A DNA stretch of 64,000 nucleotides from RGIG3178 sp963674495 (GTDB taxonomy: Bacteria; Bacillota; Clostridia; Christensenellales; QAND01): NCBI GenBank assembly GCA_963674495.2, contig CAXXLG010000002.1, positions 496,001-560,000 on the forward strand, in the 5' to 3' direction. How positions within the stretch are numbered: position 1 is the first letter of the stretch; each line of letters opens with the position of its first letter. The notes beneath the pieces are model-generated. The model made no database searches. It was given only the letters and a program-made list of their open reading frames with translations, and was not told the DNA's origin. A program made the translations under genes and the position numbers. Positions 33,837 to 43,135 of this stretch are shown piece by piece.

Positions 33837-35148
33837 TTTCGTCCTCCCCAAGCTGTCCTCTTCGTATCATTTGATCGCGTATGCTCTTTTCCTGCCCCAG
33901 TTCCCCGGGGTTATAGTAGCGCCGTCCCTTCACCGACGGTGGGGCATAGTCCTGTTCGATATAATGCCCCGGATAGTCGTGCGGATACTTATACCCCTTC
34001 CCGTGGCCCAGCGACTTCGCGCCGCGATAGCTGGTATCCCTAAGATGGATGGGCACCGGTTCCTCTATAAAATCCACAACATCCTTCATCGCCCCGCCGA
34101 TCGCCGTCACCACCGAATTGCTCTTTGGGCTCTGGCAAACATAGATGATTGCCTGCGTAAGTGCCAATCGTGCCTCCGGCATACCGATCAATTCCAGCGC
34201 CTGCGCCGCGGTCACCGCCTGTACCATGGCCTGCGGGTTAGCAAGGCCCACGTCTTCGCTGGCGTGTGCGATGATGCGCCGCGCGATGATGCGCGGATCC
34301 ACCCCGGCATAGATCATACGGGCAAACCAACTGAGCGCCGCATCGGCGTCGCTGCCTCGCAGGGCTTTGCAAAAGGCGCTTAGCATATTATAGAAGTGCT
34401 CATCGTCCACGTTGAGCATGCGCTGCTGTATGCTGTCCTGGGCGATGTCCATGTCGATGACGACGCTGCCGTCTTCCTGCCTGGGCGTACTCTCGACCGC
34501 CAATTCCAGCGCGTTGAGTGCCGCGCGGGCATCACCGTTGGCGGTACGGGCCCAGAATGTTGCAACGCCCTGTTCCAGCTTCACGTCGATGTCGCTGTAA
34601 CCCCGTTCATCACTTAGCGCCCGATCGATGGCCAGCACCAGATCCTCTTGGCTCAGCGGATAGAACTGGAACACGCGGCAGCGGCTGACGATGGCCGCCG
34701 TCATGGCGATCATGGGGTTTTCGGTGGTGGAGCCGACGAAGCGGATGACGCCCTTTTCCAGCGCAGGTAAAATGGTATCGCTCTGCGTTTTGGTCCAGCG
34801 GTGGCATTCGTCCAACAACACGTAGGTTGCTTTGCCATACAGCTTCAAATCACTCTGCGCCTGTTCGATAACCTTGCGCATATCCTTGACGCCGGTGGTA
34901 ACCGCGTTGATCTTGACAAAGTTGCTGTGCGTCGTTTCGGCAATAACCGAAGCCAGCGTGGTTTTGCCGCTGCCCGGCGGGCCGAAAAAGATGGAACTTG
35001 AAAGCGAATCGCTCAATATCGCCCTTCTTAGAAGCTTGCCGGGTCCTACGATATGTTTCTGGCCGATGAATTCATCCAGATTGCGCGGTCGCACACGATC
35101 GGCCAGCGGAGCGCGCTTTGCCATACCCTTTGCAAACAGATCATCCAT
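33829..35148 (-). CDS. rarA: Replication-associated recombination protein RarA/MgsA
   Basis: A 439-residue AAA+ ATPase that acts at stalled replication forks. RPRNLDEFIGQKHIVGPGKL is the family N terminus, Walker A FFGPPGSGKTTLA, Walker B VLLDECHRW, sensor 1 GSTTENPMIAMTAA, and the tetramerisation part GLANPQAMVQAVTAAQALEL with YKYPHDYPGHYIEQDY at the end. The usual DEIHRF is DECHRW here. First gene of the rarA-tldD-tldE operon; a TATAAT-like -10 box lies at 35221-35226 (complement). Confidence 0.95.
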   Translation of the reverse strand: MDDLFAKGMAKRAPLADRVRPRNLDEFIGQKHIVGPGKLLRRAILSDSLSSSIFFGPPGSGKTTLASVIAETTHSNFVKINAVTTGVKDMRKVIEQAQSDLKLYGKATYVLLDECHRWTKTQSDTILPALEKGVIRFVGSTTENPMIAMTAAIVSRCRVFQFYPLSQEDLVLAIDRALSDERGYSDIDVKLEQGVATFWARTANGDARAALNALELAVESTPRQEDGSVVIDMDIAQDSIQQRMLNVDDEHFYNMLSAFCKALRGSDADAALSWFARMIYAGVDPRIIARRIIAHASEDVGLANPQAMVQAVTAAQALELIGMPEARLALTQAIIYVCQSPKSNSVVTAIGGAMKDVVDFIEEPVPIHLRDTSYRGAKSLGHGKGYKYPHDYPGHYIEQDYAPPSVKGRRYYNPGELGQEKSIRDQMIRRGQLGEDENE

Positions 35149-35273
35149 AGCACATCTCCTTCCCGCACAATGCCTGTTGAATTCATTGAAAAACAGCTCT
35201 TAAAATAGGCCGCACATAGCATTATACAGCATGACAGCTAAGAAAAAAAGTCACTTTCAACCATGAAACAAGG

Positions 35274-35302
35274 TTGTAATTCTTATATGATGTTGATATA
35301 AT
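35274..35302 (+). promoter_or_regulatory. Promoter of serC-serA
   Basis: TTGTAA at 35274-35279, 17 bases, TATAAT at 35297-35302. About 70 bases of leader follow before serC; no riboswitch or T-box motif is visible. Confidence 0.65.
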
Positions 35303-35377
35303 ATTCACACTTTTAGTTTTACCCGATATGGGTTGTCAAACCGGCGGTTGGTCCGCCCTTAGAAAGGAGCAGACAAC

Positions 35378-36466
35378 ATGAATAAACGCGTATTCAACTT
35401 TGCTGCAGGTCCCGCCGTTATGCCGGAACCTGTACTCACACAAGCGGCACAGGAAATGCTTTGCCATGGCGACGACGGCATGTCCGTTATGGAGATGTCC
35501 CACCGCAGCGCTATGTTTGAAGAAATTATTTTTGGAGCGGAAGCAGACCTTCGCACGCTGATGCACATTCCGGACAACTACAAGGTATTGTTTTTGCAAG
35601 GCGGTGCATCGCTGCAGTTTTCCATGGTTCCCTTGAACCTCTATCACAAATCATTTTCCGCTGATTTCATCGATACCGGATCATGGACGCAAAAGGCTAT
35701 GAAGGAATGCGAAAAGATCGGCAAGGTCAACGTATTGGCATCGAGCAAGAAGGACAGCTTTACCTATATCCCAAATCTCGACAACCTTGAGATGGACAAG
35801 GAAGCGGACTTTTTGTATATCGTGACCAACAACACCATCTACGGCACGCGCTATACAACGCTGCCCACACCGCCCGCCGGCGTACCGCTTGTTGGCGATG
35901 CGTCCAGCAACATTCTCTCCGAAGAGATCGACATTACGAAATACGGTTTACTCTATTTCGGCGCGCAGAAGAACGCCGGACCCGCGGGCTTGACCGTGGT
36001 TATCGTACGCGAGGATTTGATCGGTTTCTGTCCCGACAAGGAGCCGGCTTTGATGAACTACCAGACGTATGCCGAAAAACAATCCATGTACAACACACCG
36101 CCCACCTATGCCATCTACATGGCGGGGCTGGTGTTCAAGTGGCTACTCCAAAACGGTGGCATCAAAGCGATGCAGAAGATCAACGAAACCAAAGCCGCCA
36201 TGCTGTACGATTGCATCGACAACAGCGCATTGTACAAAGGCAACGTACAGAAGAAGGATCGTTCGCTGATGAACGTAACATACGTTTTGCCCAGCGAGGA
36301 GCTCAACAAGAAGTTTGTCGCCGAGGCGGCGCAAATCGGCCTGGTCAACCTCAAGGGTCACCGGTCGGCCGGGGGCATTCGGGCCTCAATCTACAACGCC
36401 ATGCCGGTTGAAGGCATCGAGAAGCTCTGTGCGTTCATGGCACAGTTCGACAAGCAGAACCGCTAG
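35378..36466 (+). CDS. serC: Phosphoserine aminotransferase
   Basis: A 362-residue PLP enzyme converting 3-phosphohydroxypyruvate to phosphoserine. VFNFAAGPAVMPEPVLTQAA, MSVMEMSHRSAMFEEI, LFLQGGASLQFSMVPLNL, the pyridoxal Lys in LLYFGAQKNAGPAGLTVVIV and the C-terminal HRSAGGIRASIYNAMPVEGI are diagnostic. AAAGGAG precedes the ATG. serA follows after nine bases, giving two of the three steps of serine synthesis; no serB phosphatase is present in the window. Confidence 0.97.
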   Translation: MNKRVFNFAAGPAVMPEPVLTQAAQEMLCHGDDGMSVMEMSHRSAMFEEIIFGAEADLRTLMHIPDNYKVLFLQGGASLQFSMVPLNLYHKSFSADFIDTGSWTQKAMKECEKIGKVNVLASSKKDSFTYIPNLDNLEMDKEADFLYIVTNNTIYGTRYTTLPTPPAGVPLVGDASSNILSEEIDITKYGLLYFGAQKNAGPAGLTVVIVREDLIGFCPDKEPALMNYQTYAEKQSMYNTPPTYAIYMAGLVFKWLLQNGGIKAMQKINETKAAMLYDCIDNSALYKGNVQKKDRSLMNVTYVLPSEELNKKFVAEAAQIGLVNLKGHRSAGGIRASIYNAMPVEGIEKLCAFMAQFDKQNR

Positions 36467-36475
36467 GAGGCCGTT

Positions 36476-37651
36476 ATGAAAAAACGAATTGCTCTGTTGA
36501 ACAACATCTCCTCCATCGTGTACAACGCCTTTCCCGCGGAGCGATACGAAGTGGGCAAGGATGTCCAAGATCCCAACGGTATCATCGTGCGCAGCGCGGC
36601 CTGTGCGGATATGAAATTCAATTCGTCGCTTTTGGGCATTGCACGCGCGGGCGTCGGCTACAACAACATCCCCGTGGACAAATGCACACAGAACGGCGTT
36701 TGCGTGTTTAATACACCGGGCGCCAACGCCAACGCGGTCAAGGAACTGGTCATCGCATCCATTGTCATGGCCAGCCGAAACGTATTTGAGGCCGTCAAAT
36801 GGGGCGAAGGTCTCATCGGCACCGAAGGCGTGGCGGCCGCGGTGGAAAAAGGCAAAAAACAATTTGTCGGTGGCGAAATCCAAGGCAAAACACTGGGCGT
36901 CATCGGCTTGGGCGCCATCGGCGCCATGGTGGCCAACGCCGCGTATTCGCTGGGCATGGACGTTATCGGCTGCGATCCGTTCATCACCATTGAAGCTGCA
37001 TGGGCGCTGCACCGCAACATACGGCGCGCCAGCAGCATAGAGGAGTTGGCCTCGAGCTGCGATATCATCACCGTCCACGTACCACTATCCGAGAAAACAC
37101 GTGGCATCATAGGTGATGAGGTGTTCGCCAAAATGAACAAGGGCGCCATCCTTATGAACTTTGCGCGCGGCGGCCTTGTGGATGAAGCGTCGCTCAAGGT
37201 TGCACTGTGCGACGGTACGCTGCACAAATACGTGACGGATTTCCCCAACGAGGACATCCTGGGCCTTGAAAACTGCGTCTGCATCCCGCATTTGGGCGCA
37301 TCTACGCCGGAGAGCGAGGAAAACTGTGCGCGCATGGCGTCCGATCAACTCTACGATTATCTGCAGACCGGCAACATCAGAAACTCCGTAAATCTGCCCG
37401 CCTGCGAGTTGCCTCCCTATGAGGGTGGTCGGCTCACCTTCATCCATACCAATACGCCCAACATGGTGGGCCAAATCACAACGGCGCTAGCCCGGCAAAA
37501 CGTCAACATCGCGCACATGGTCAACCGTTCGCGCGGATCCGTCGCCTATACCATGATTGATGTCGACCAGCCCGTATCCGAGGATCAACTCAAACTCATC
37601 CAAAAGATCGAGGGCCTGATTCGCCTGCGCGTGATCAAGAGTGCCTATTGA
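36476..37651 (+). CDS. serA: D-3-phosphoglycerate dehydrogenase with ACT domain
   Basis: A 391-residue NAD-dependent enzyme for the first step of serine synthesis. The nucleotide site is LGVIGLGAIGAMVANAAYSL, the catalytic Arg is in NFARGGLVDEASL and the catalytic His in CIPHLGASTPESEEN. An ACT domain (about 320-391, PNMVGQITTALARQNVNIAH) suggests feedback by serine. It is a short SerA that lacks the extra intervening domain of long forms. The ribosome site AGGAGG overlaps the serC stop codon (TAGGAGG), so the genes are coupled. Confidence 0.96.
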   Translation: MKKRIALLNNISSIVYNAFPAERYEVGKDVQDPNGIIVRSAACADMKFNSSLLGIARAGVGYNNIPVDKCTQNGVCVFNTPGANANAVKELVIASIVMASRNVFEAVKWGEGLIGTEGVAAAVEKGKKQFVGGEIQGKTLGVIGLGAIGAMVANAAYSLGMDVIGCDPFITIEAAWALHRNIRRASSIEELASSCDIITVHVPLSEKTRGIIGDEVFAKMNKGAILMNFARGGLVDEASLKVALCDGTLHKYVTDFPNEDILGLENCVCIPHLGASTPESEENCARMASDQLYDYLQTGNIRNSVNLPACELPPYEGGRLTFIHTNTPNMVGQITTALARQNVNIAHMVNRSRGSVAYTMIDVDQPVSEDQLKLIQKIEGLIRLRVIKSAY

Positions 37652-37680
37652 CGGCGCCATTCACACAGTTCCATATCAAA

Positions 37681-37707
37681 GCCCGTACGCAACGTACGGG
37701 CTTTTTT
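37681..37707 (+). terminator. Terminator of serC-serA
   Basis: GCCCGTACG CAA CGTACGGGC followed by six T, 30 bases after serA. Confidence 0.92.
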
Positions 37708-37780
37708 GATGCTTGCTTTTTCGATAATACACGAATAATGTACTGTACTTGGCGGAATGGATGTGATAGAATGGCCGCAT

Positions 37781-37800
37781 GACTGACCGGTCAGTCATTT
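37781..37800. promoter_or_regulatory. TetR operator before the RND exporter
   Basis: ATGACTGACCGGTCAGTCAT is a perfect 20-bp palindrome, containing the TGACNGnnCnGTCA pattern used by many TetR/AcrR repressors. It lies just downstream of a TAGAAT -10-like box (37769-37774) and 20 bases before the ribosome site, so bound repressor would block transcription. The probable binder is the TetR protein encoded after the exporter. Confidence 0.8.
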
Positions 37801-37820
37801 TGCCAATGGGGAGGACGTTT

Positions 37821-40800
37821 ATGATATCCAGATACAGCGTTAAAAAGCCGATGACCATATTTGTCGTTATGGTTTTGATCGTCCTGTTGGGCTATACGTC
37901 GTTTACCAACATGACGACGGATCTTTTGCCCAATATGGAATTGCCCTATGTGGTGGTATACACCACATATCCCGGCGCCAATCCCGAAAAGGTAGAGTTG
38001 AGCGTTACCAAACCGCTTGAGCAGAGTCTTGCCACCACCAGCGGCATCGACACGGTCAACAGCATTTCCCGGGAGAATTTGAGCATTATCATATTGGAAT
38101 TCACCTACGGCACCAACATGGACAGTGCCATGATCGAAATGAGCGGCAAGATCGACATGGTCAAGGGCTTTTTCGACGATACCGTCAGTTCACCAACGCT
38201 GATGAAGATCAACCCGGACATGATGCCGGTATTGATCGCCAGCGCCGATCTTCAGGACCAGGACATCTATACCATCAGCGCCTACGTATCCGACGTCGTT
38301 GTGCCGCGGCTTGAGCGCGTGGACGGTGTGGCTTCGGTTTCCGCAACGGGACTTTTGGAAGAACAGATCCGCATCGACATCGATGCACAGAAGGTGTCCT
38401 TACTCAACGAGAAGATTCTCGATTCCGTCGACGAAGAGATGGCGGACGCATGGCGCGCGCTACGCGAAGCCGCGCAAGGGATCCAAGCGGGGCAGGCTGC
38501 CTTGCAGGCGCAGATCGATGATCAGCTGCCTGGCATGGTGGAGGCACAGGTGGCCATGAGCGAGGCGCTAAGCCAGATACAATCCGGCATTGCGGGTTTG
38601 GAGGACGGGCTTGATTCTCTCAATGATCAGCTATCCGATCTGCTTGAGCAACGAACCGCGCTCGAAGCGGTGGTCGCCGCTTACGTCGGGCTGCCGGGCA
38701 TACAGAGCCAGATCGCCGGTTGCCAGGCGCAGATCGTATCGCTAAACGGACAGATTGCGGCTCAACAAGCCGTCATTGATGATCTTCAAACGCAGATCGA
38801 TACGTTGGAAGCAATTTCCGGCCGCACACCGGCACAGGAGCAGGAATTGCAGGACCTATATGCCCAGATGGAAGTTGAGAATGCCGCGATGACCGCCCTG
38901 CAATCACAGCTCGCATCGGCACAGGCACAGCTGGCCGCCCTTGAGGCGCAGGAAACACAGATGCAGCAGATCATAGATGGCAGTGGATTTGCCAATCAGG
39001 CTGAGGCCGAAGCAGCCTTGCTGACGCTGAACGGATCCATTGCAGCACTGCAGGCGCAGATCGCAGTGATGGAACAACAGCTAAATAGCCTCAACGCCCA
39101 AAAGAACGAACTCATTGGGCAGATTAAAGATCTTGAGTCTGGCAAGCTGACCTTTGAGCAGGCGATGGTATTGTTGTCCGTACAGCTCGCCAACGCCGAA
39201 GAAACGCTTTCGCAAAGCCGCGAGCAGCTCAGCGAAGCGGAGGAAGCCGCCCGTGAAAACGCTGGCATCGATTCTCTTATAACGCAATCCATGATCAGCG
39301 GGATCCTAACGGCGGAAAACTTCGCCATGCCCGCCGGCACCGTAACCCAAAACGGGGAGGACTATGCCGTCAAGGTAGGCGACGTGTTCTATTCGGTGAG
39401 TGAGATCGAGAATCTAGTTTTGATGGATACCGGAATCGATGGCGTCGGAGAAGTGCGCATCCGCGACGTAGCAAACGTTTCCCTGTCCGACAACGCGGCT
39501 GATATATACGCCAAAATCAACGGCAACAACGGCGTACTGTTCACAGTGCAAAAGCAGAGCACAGCATCCACGGCCGACGTCTCCAAACGGCTCAACGCCG
39601 CTATGGATGAGTTGATGGCGGACAATCCGGACCTGCACCTGATCGCCCTGCAGGACCAGGGCGTGTACATCGACATGGTCATCAGTTCGGTACTTCGAAA
39701 CCTCTTGTTTGGCGGCATTCTGGCGGTGCTGGTATTGTTCCTGTTCCTGCGCAGTATCCGCTCCACCCTCATCATCGCACTGAGTATTCCGCTCAGCGTG
39801 ATGGCATCGCTTGTTTGCATGTACTTCACCGGCGTTACGCTCAACATCATTTCACTGGCCGGGCTTGCGCTTGGCGTGGGCATGCTGGTGGACAACAGCA
39901 TCGTGGCCATTGAAAACATCTACCGTTTACGGAGCGAAGGTATGTCCGCAGCCCGTGCGGCAGCGCGTGGTGCGGTGACCGTATCTGGCGCGCTGTTCGC
40001 CTCCACGCTGACCACGGTGTGTGTCTTTTTGCCCATCGTGTTCACCGATGGCCTGTCCAAGCAGCTGTTCTCCGCCATGGGTCTCACCATCGCGTTTTCG
40101 CTGCTGTCCAGCCTGGCGGTCGCTCTGACGCTGGTACCCGCCATGAGCAGCAAGCTGCTACGGCGTGCTACGGGTGACGAGTATCCCTGGTTTAATAAAC
40201 TGGTGGCATGGTATTCAAAGGTTCTGCGCCATGCGCTTTCCCACAAGCTTATATGGCTGGGCAGCGCGGTCATTTTATTGGCGGTGAGCATCTTTGGCGT
40301 GACCGTGATGGGTACACAGTTTTTACCGGATATGGACGCCTACCAGCTGTCCGCCTCCATCAACACCGAACAGGAGCTTAGCACCTTTGATATGCGTGCT
40401 ATGGCGGACGAGGTATCCACACGCATCCAAACCATCGACGACGTAGACACCGTTGGCGCGATGGAAAGCGGAGGCGGAGGCGGCGTGTTCGCGATGCGTT
40501 CGAGCGTGGTGGGCGGTTCCAACATCTCTTTGTACATACTGCTCAAAGAGGATAAAACGCACACCAGCGCGCAGGTGGGCGAATTGATCGAACAGGTTAC
40601 CGCCGATCTTGGCGTGACCGTGGACGTGAGCAGCAGCACCATGGATATGTCCGCGTTGGGCGGATCCGGCATTCAGGTGCTGATACAGGGCAACGATCTT
40701 GATAAGCTACAGTCCATCGCTGGTGATGTATCCGCTCTTATCGCAAGCGTTGAAGGCATCAAAGAGGTGGATGACGGATTGGGCGATACGCAGGTCGAGC

Positions 40801-41786
40801 TACGCATCATCGTGGACAAGAACGAGGCCATGGGATACGGCCTGACGGTGGTACAAGTATACCAAAGTGTAGCTGAAAGCATTACGGAGGAAACCGCCGC
40901 CACCACCGTATCCATCGAAAGCATCGACCTTCCAGTCATCGTGGTGGGCAGTGCCGGCATCGCCGTTACACGCAGCAATCTGTCCAGCCTTACGATAGAG
41001 GGGATGGAGGATGGAGAAAAGGTGGATGTACGTCTACGCGACATTGCGACCATAGAGGAGGCGCAAAGCCCCGGATCCATCAATCATGAAAATCAGGTGC
41101 GTACCGTGACGGTAAGTGCCATGCTTGAAAATGACTACAACATCGGCCTTGTCAGCCAAGATGTAGAGCAGACGTTGTCCGCGTACAACGTACCGGACGG
41201 CTATACACTTTCATACAGCGGCGAAAACGAAACCATACAGGATTCGATGCGCGATCTCGTATACATGATCCTGCTGGCCGTGGCGTTCATCTATCTGATC
41301 ATGACCGCACAGTTCCAGTCATTGCTATCACCACTGATCGTGATGTTTACCATCCCACTGGCCTTCACCGGTGGCTTATTGGCGCTGTGGCTAACCGGTT
41401 TTGAACTAAGTGTGATATCCATGCTGGGCTTTTTGGTACTAAGCGGCGTGGTGGTAAACAACGGCATCGTGTTTGTGGATTACGTCAATCAATTGCGTCT
41501 TTCGGGCATGGAGAAGCGAGAAGCGCTCCTTCTGGCGGGAAAACACCGCATCCGGCCCATCCTGATGACGGCGATAACCACCATATTGGGTCTAAGTACG
41601 CTCAGCTTCGGCATGGGCATGGGATCGGATATGCTTCAGCCCATGGCGGTGGCCACCATCGGCGGGCTGCTTTACGCGACGCTGCTGACATTGATCGTAG
41701 TGCCCATCATGTACGATCTTTTGCACAGAAAGCCGATGAAGGCCGTTGATCTTGGGGAGGATGAACTCGATGCTGGACGTGTATAG
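37821..41786 (+). CDS. RND exporter permease with large coiled-coil insertion
   Basis: A 1321-residue RND protein, longer than the usual 1000-1050. The first helix (PMTIFVVMVLIVLLGYTSF) and porter motif YTTYPGANPEKVELSVTKPL are standard. About residues 200-485 are a Gln/Ala/Leu-rich coiled coil inserted in the first porter region. Then come helices 2-6 with GVGMLVDNSIVAIENIYRL (DN where AcrB has DD), the second half with its porter loop (EQELSTFDMRAMADEVSTRI), and helices 8-12 with LSGVVVNNGIVFVDYVNQL. It uses proton motive force to export drugs or lipids. No adaptor protein or outer channel is encoded nearby, as expected in a cell without outer membrane. GGGGAGG precedes ATG 37821. Confidence 0.93.
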   Translation: MISRYSVKKPMTIFVVMVLIVLLGYTSFTNMTTDLLPNMELPYVVVYTTYPGANPEKVELSVTKPLEQSLATTSGIDTVNSISRENLSIIILEFTYGTNMDSAMIEMSGKIDMVKGFFDDTVSSPTLMKINPDMMPVLIASADLQDQDIYTISAYVSDVVVPRLERVDGVASVSATGLLEEQIRIDIDAQKVSLLNEKILDSVDEEMADAWRALREAAQGIQAGQAALQAQIDDQLPGMVEAQVAMSEALSQIQSGIAGLEDGLDSLNDQLSDLLEQRTALEAVVAAYVGLPGIQSQIAGCQAQIVSLNGQIAAQQAVIDDLQTQIDTLEAISGRTPAQEQELQDLYAQMEVENAAMTALQSQLASAQAQLAALEAQETQMQQIIDGSGFANQAEAEAALLTLNGSIAALQAQIAVMEQQLNSLNAQKNELIGQIKDLESGKLTFEQAMVLLSVQLANAEETLSQSREQLSEAEEAARENAGIDSLITQSMISGILTAENFAMPAGTVTQNGEDYAVKVGDVFYSVSEIENLVLMDTGIDGVGEVRIRDVANVSLSDNAADIYAKINGNNGVLFTVQKQSTASTADVSKRLNAAMDELMADNPDLHLIALQDQGVYIDMVISSVLRNLLFGGILAVLVLFLFLRSIRSTLIIALSIPLSVMASLVCMYFTGVTLNIISLAGLALGVGMLVDNSIVAIENIYRLRSEGMSAARAAARGAVTVSGALFASTLTTVCVFLPIVFTDGLSKQLFSAMGLTIAFSLLSSLAVALTLVPAMSSKLLRRATGDEYPWFNKLVAWYSKVLRHALSHKLIWLGSAVILLAVSIFGVTVMGTQFLPDMDAYQLSASINTEQELSTFDMRAMADEVSTRIQTIDDVDTVGAMESGGGGGVFAMRSSVVGGSNISLYILLKEDKTHTSAQVGELIEQVTADLGVTVDVSSSTMDMSALGGSGIQVLIQGNDLDKLQSIAGDVSALIASVEGIKEVDDGLGDTQVELRIIVDKNEAMGYGLTVVQVYQSVAESITEETAATTVSIESIDLPVIVVGSAGIAVTRSNLSSLTIEGMEDGEKVDVRLRDIATIEEAQSPGSINHENQVRTVTVSAMLENDYNIGLVSQDVEQTLSAYNVPDGYTLSYSGENETIQDSMRDLVYMILLAVAFIYLIMTAQFQSLLSPLIVMFTIPLAFTGGLLALWLTGFELSVISMLGFLVLSGVVVNNGIVFVDYVNQLRLSGMEKREALLLAGKHRIRPILMTAITTILGLSTLSFGMGMGSDMLQPMAVATIGGLLYATLLTLIVVPIMYDLLHRKPMKAVDLGEDELDAGRV

Positions 41787-42363
41787 CGAAAAAGAAATTG
41801 CCGTTTACCGCGGCGTGCTATCGCTTTTGGAGCAGGGTAAAGACCTGTATTCGCTGCGCGTGGCCGAGATTGCAAACGCGGCGGGCATTGGCAAGGGCAC
41901 GGTGTACAACTACTTTGAGAGCAAGGAGCAGATCCTGGTACGTACGCTGGTGTTTTGCATTTTTGACCAGTTACAGTACCTAAAGGAATCCGCAAAGAAG
42001 CTGAAAACATTCCGTGACCGGTTTTATGCGGTTCTTGACGGCATGCAGCAGGGTCGAATGCGCTCCACGTTCCAGATGGTATTGTCCAATTTTAACCCGC
42101 AGCAGATCCGGCCCTATATGGAGCAGCACAGCGCAGACATTGCGTCGTTGTACAGGCGGCTGTTCGATGAACTGGACGTATTGCTCAATTCCGGCGCAGA
42201 CGAGGGTGTGATCACCTTTTCCGATTGCGACTATGCGCGCTACGTGTTTATATGTGCCCTGATGGGGTTCATGCACGCGTGCACCGCACCCGTGCCCGTG
42301 TTCGATGTGGAAAAGGCCAAGGATTATGCGTATCAGCTGCTGCGCCGGGGGCTTTCCGATTAG
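41770..42363 (+). CDS. TetR/AcrR-family repressor
   Basis: A 197-residue regulator. The N-terminal HTH reads YSLRVAEIANAAGIGKGTVYNYFESKEQIL, the TetR signature; the C-terminal part is a helical ligand-binding domain. GGGGAGG lies nine bases before ATG 41770, within the end of the RND gene (17-base overlap), so regulator and exporter are translated together. Autoregulation through the palindrome at 37781-37800 is the expected circuit, inferred from layout. Confidence 0.92.
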   Translation: MLDVYSEKEIAVYRGVLSLLEQGKDLYSLRVAEIANAAGIGKGTVYNYFESKEQILVRTLVFCIFDQLQYLKESAKKLKTFRDRFYAVLDGMQQGRMRSTFQMVLSNFNPQQIRPYMEQHSADIASLYRRLFDELDVLLNSGADEGVITFSDCDYARYVFICALMGFMHACTAPVPVFDVEKAKDYAYQLLRRGLSD

Positions 42364-42387
42364 AGTCCACGATCAATGTAAAACAAA

Positions 42388-42415
42388 GGAGGCGGGGACA
42401 TCCCCGTCTCCTTTT
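42388..42415 (+). terminator. Terminator of the RND-tetR operon
   Basis: GGAGGCGGGG and CCCCGTCTCC pair (one G-U) around a four-base loop, followed by TTTT, 25 bases after the tetR stop. Confidence 0.8.
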
Positions 42416-42473
42416 GATATCAACAACTTTTCAATAGCCCTAAAGAATAGTATGGATGGACATCCCATTTTGA

Positions 42474-42917
42474 TCACCGGGATGTTTTATTTTTACGTCC
42501 TCTGAGGAGCACGAGGCCGTTGACCATCAAGCCGATTGCATAGACGGTCATGGTAATGACCGCGCCGAACGCCATTGAGTAAAACCGGCTCCCATACTCA
42601 AATATAACCGACTTCGCCACCAAAAGGAGCACCAATCCCATCATGTGGATGGTGCTAAGCGTCGCCGCACGATGCTTTTGAAACCAACCCGCACAGTAAA
42701 CGAGCGATAAAGCAAGCCCGAGCGCTGGCGCTGCAATTAACAGAATTGCCCTGGTTTTTGACACAAGCAATGCCGACACGGCGTAAAAGTACGCATGTCC
42801 TCCTTGTTCAATGCGATAGAAAGGTAAAAGCAGGCAGACAGCGCATACGGCAAATAGCACGGGATCCAGCATACACACATGTTGTCTGGCACGGCCCCTA
42901 AAATCCGAGGTTCCCAT
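42474..42917 (-). CDS. Four-helix membrane protein, paralogue 1
   Basis: A 147-residue protein of four predicted helices (FAVCAVCLLLPFY, AILLIAAPALGLALSLVYC, IHMMGLVLLLVAKSVIF, GAVITMTVYAIGLMVNGLVLL) with a basic C-terminal end RGRKNKTSR. I do not recognise the family. The helix phrases recur in the same order in the next gene (43136-43555), so the two are paralogues. GGGGAG lies five bases before ATG 42917. Function unknown. Confidence 0.7.
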   Translation of the reverse strand: MGTSDFRGRARQHVCMLDPVLFAVCAVCLLLPFYRIEQGGHAYFYAVSALLVSKTRAILLIAAPALGLALSLVYCAGWFQKHRAATLSTIHMMGLVLLLVAKSVIFEYGSRFYSMAFGAVITMTVYAIGLMVNGLVLLRGRKNKTSR

Positions 42918-43089
42918 ACGTACTCCCCTCTCCTTGAAAGTATGCGGGATAAACCCACTTTATCATGCCGTTTGGACAGGAAAGCCGACCGGTATGAAAA
43001 CCGGCCGCTACAACGAAAATTTCCCAGATCCATTAAAAAGTGCTGTTGCTGCGCAATCTTACCATACACGGTGTCCTCGCACATCCTGC

Positions 43090-43123
43090 AAAAACAAAAA
43101 GAGCGAGTTCGTTTGCCTCGCTC
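43090..43123 (-). terminator. Terminator after paralogue 2
   Basis: GAGCGAG and CTCGCTC pair around nine bases; reading leftward, TTTTTGTTTTT follows. It lies 13 bases after the stop codon at 43136. Confidence 0.8.
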
Positions 43124-43135
43124 CCTTATGTACGT

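Noticed and set aside
32469..35148. TldD/TldE as part of a peptide-antibiotic (RiPP) cluster
   Set aside because: No precursor peptide, modifying enzyme or exporter is linked. The neighbour is rarA, so a general proteolytic role is more likely.
42461..42494. CATCCC...GGGATG hairpin with T-rich tail as a second terminator
   Set aside because: The stem is only six pairs with a 12-base loop, overlaps the end of the leftward gene and would be redundant with the clear terminator at 42388-42415.
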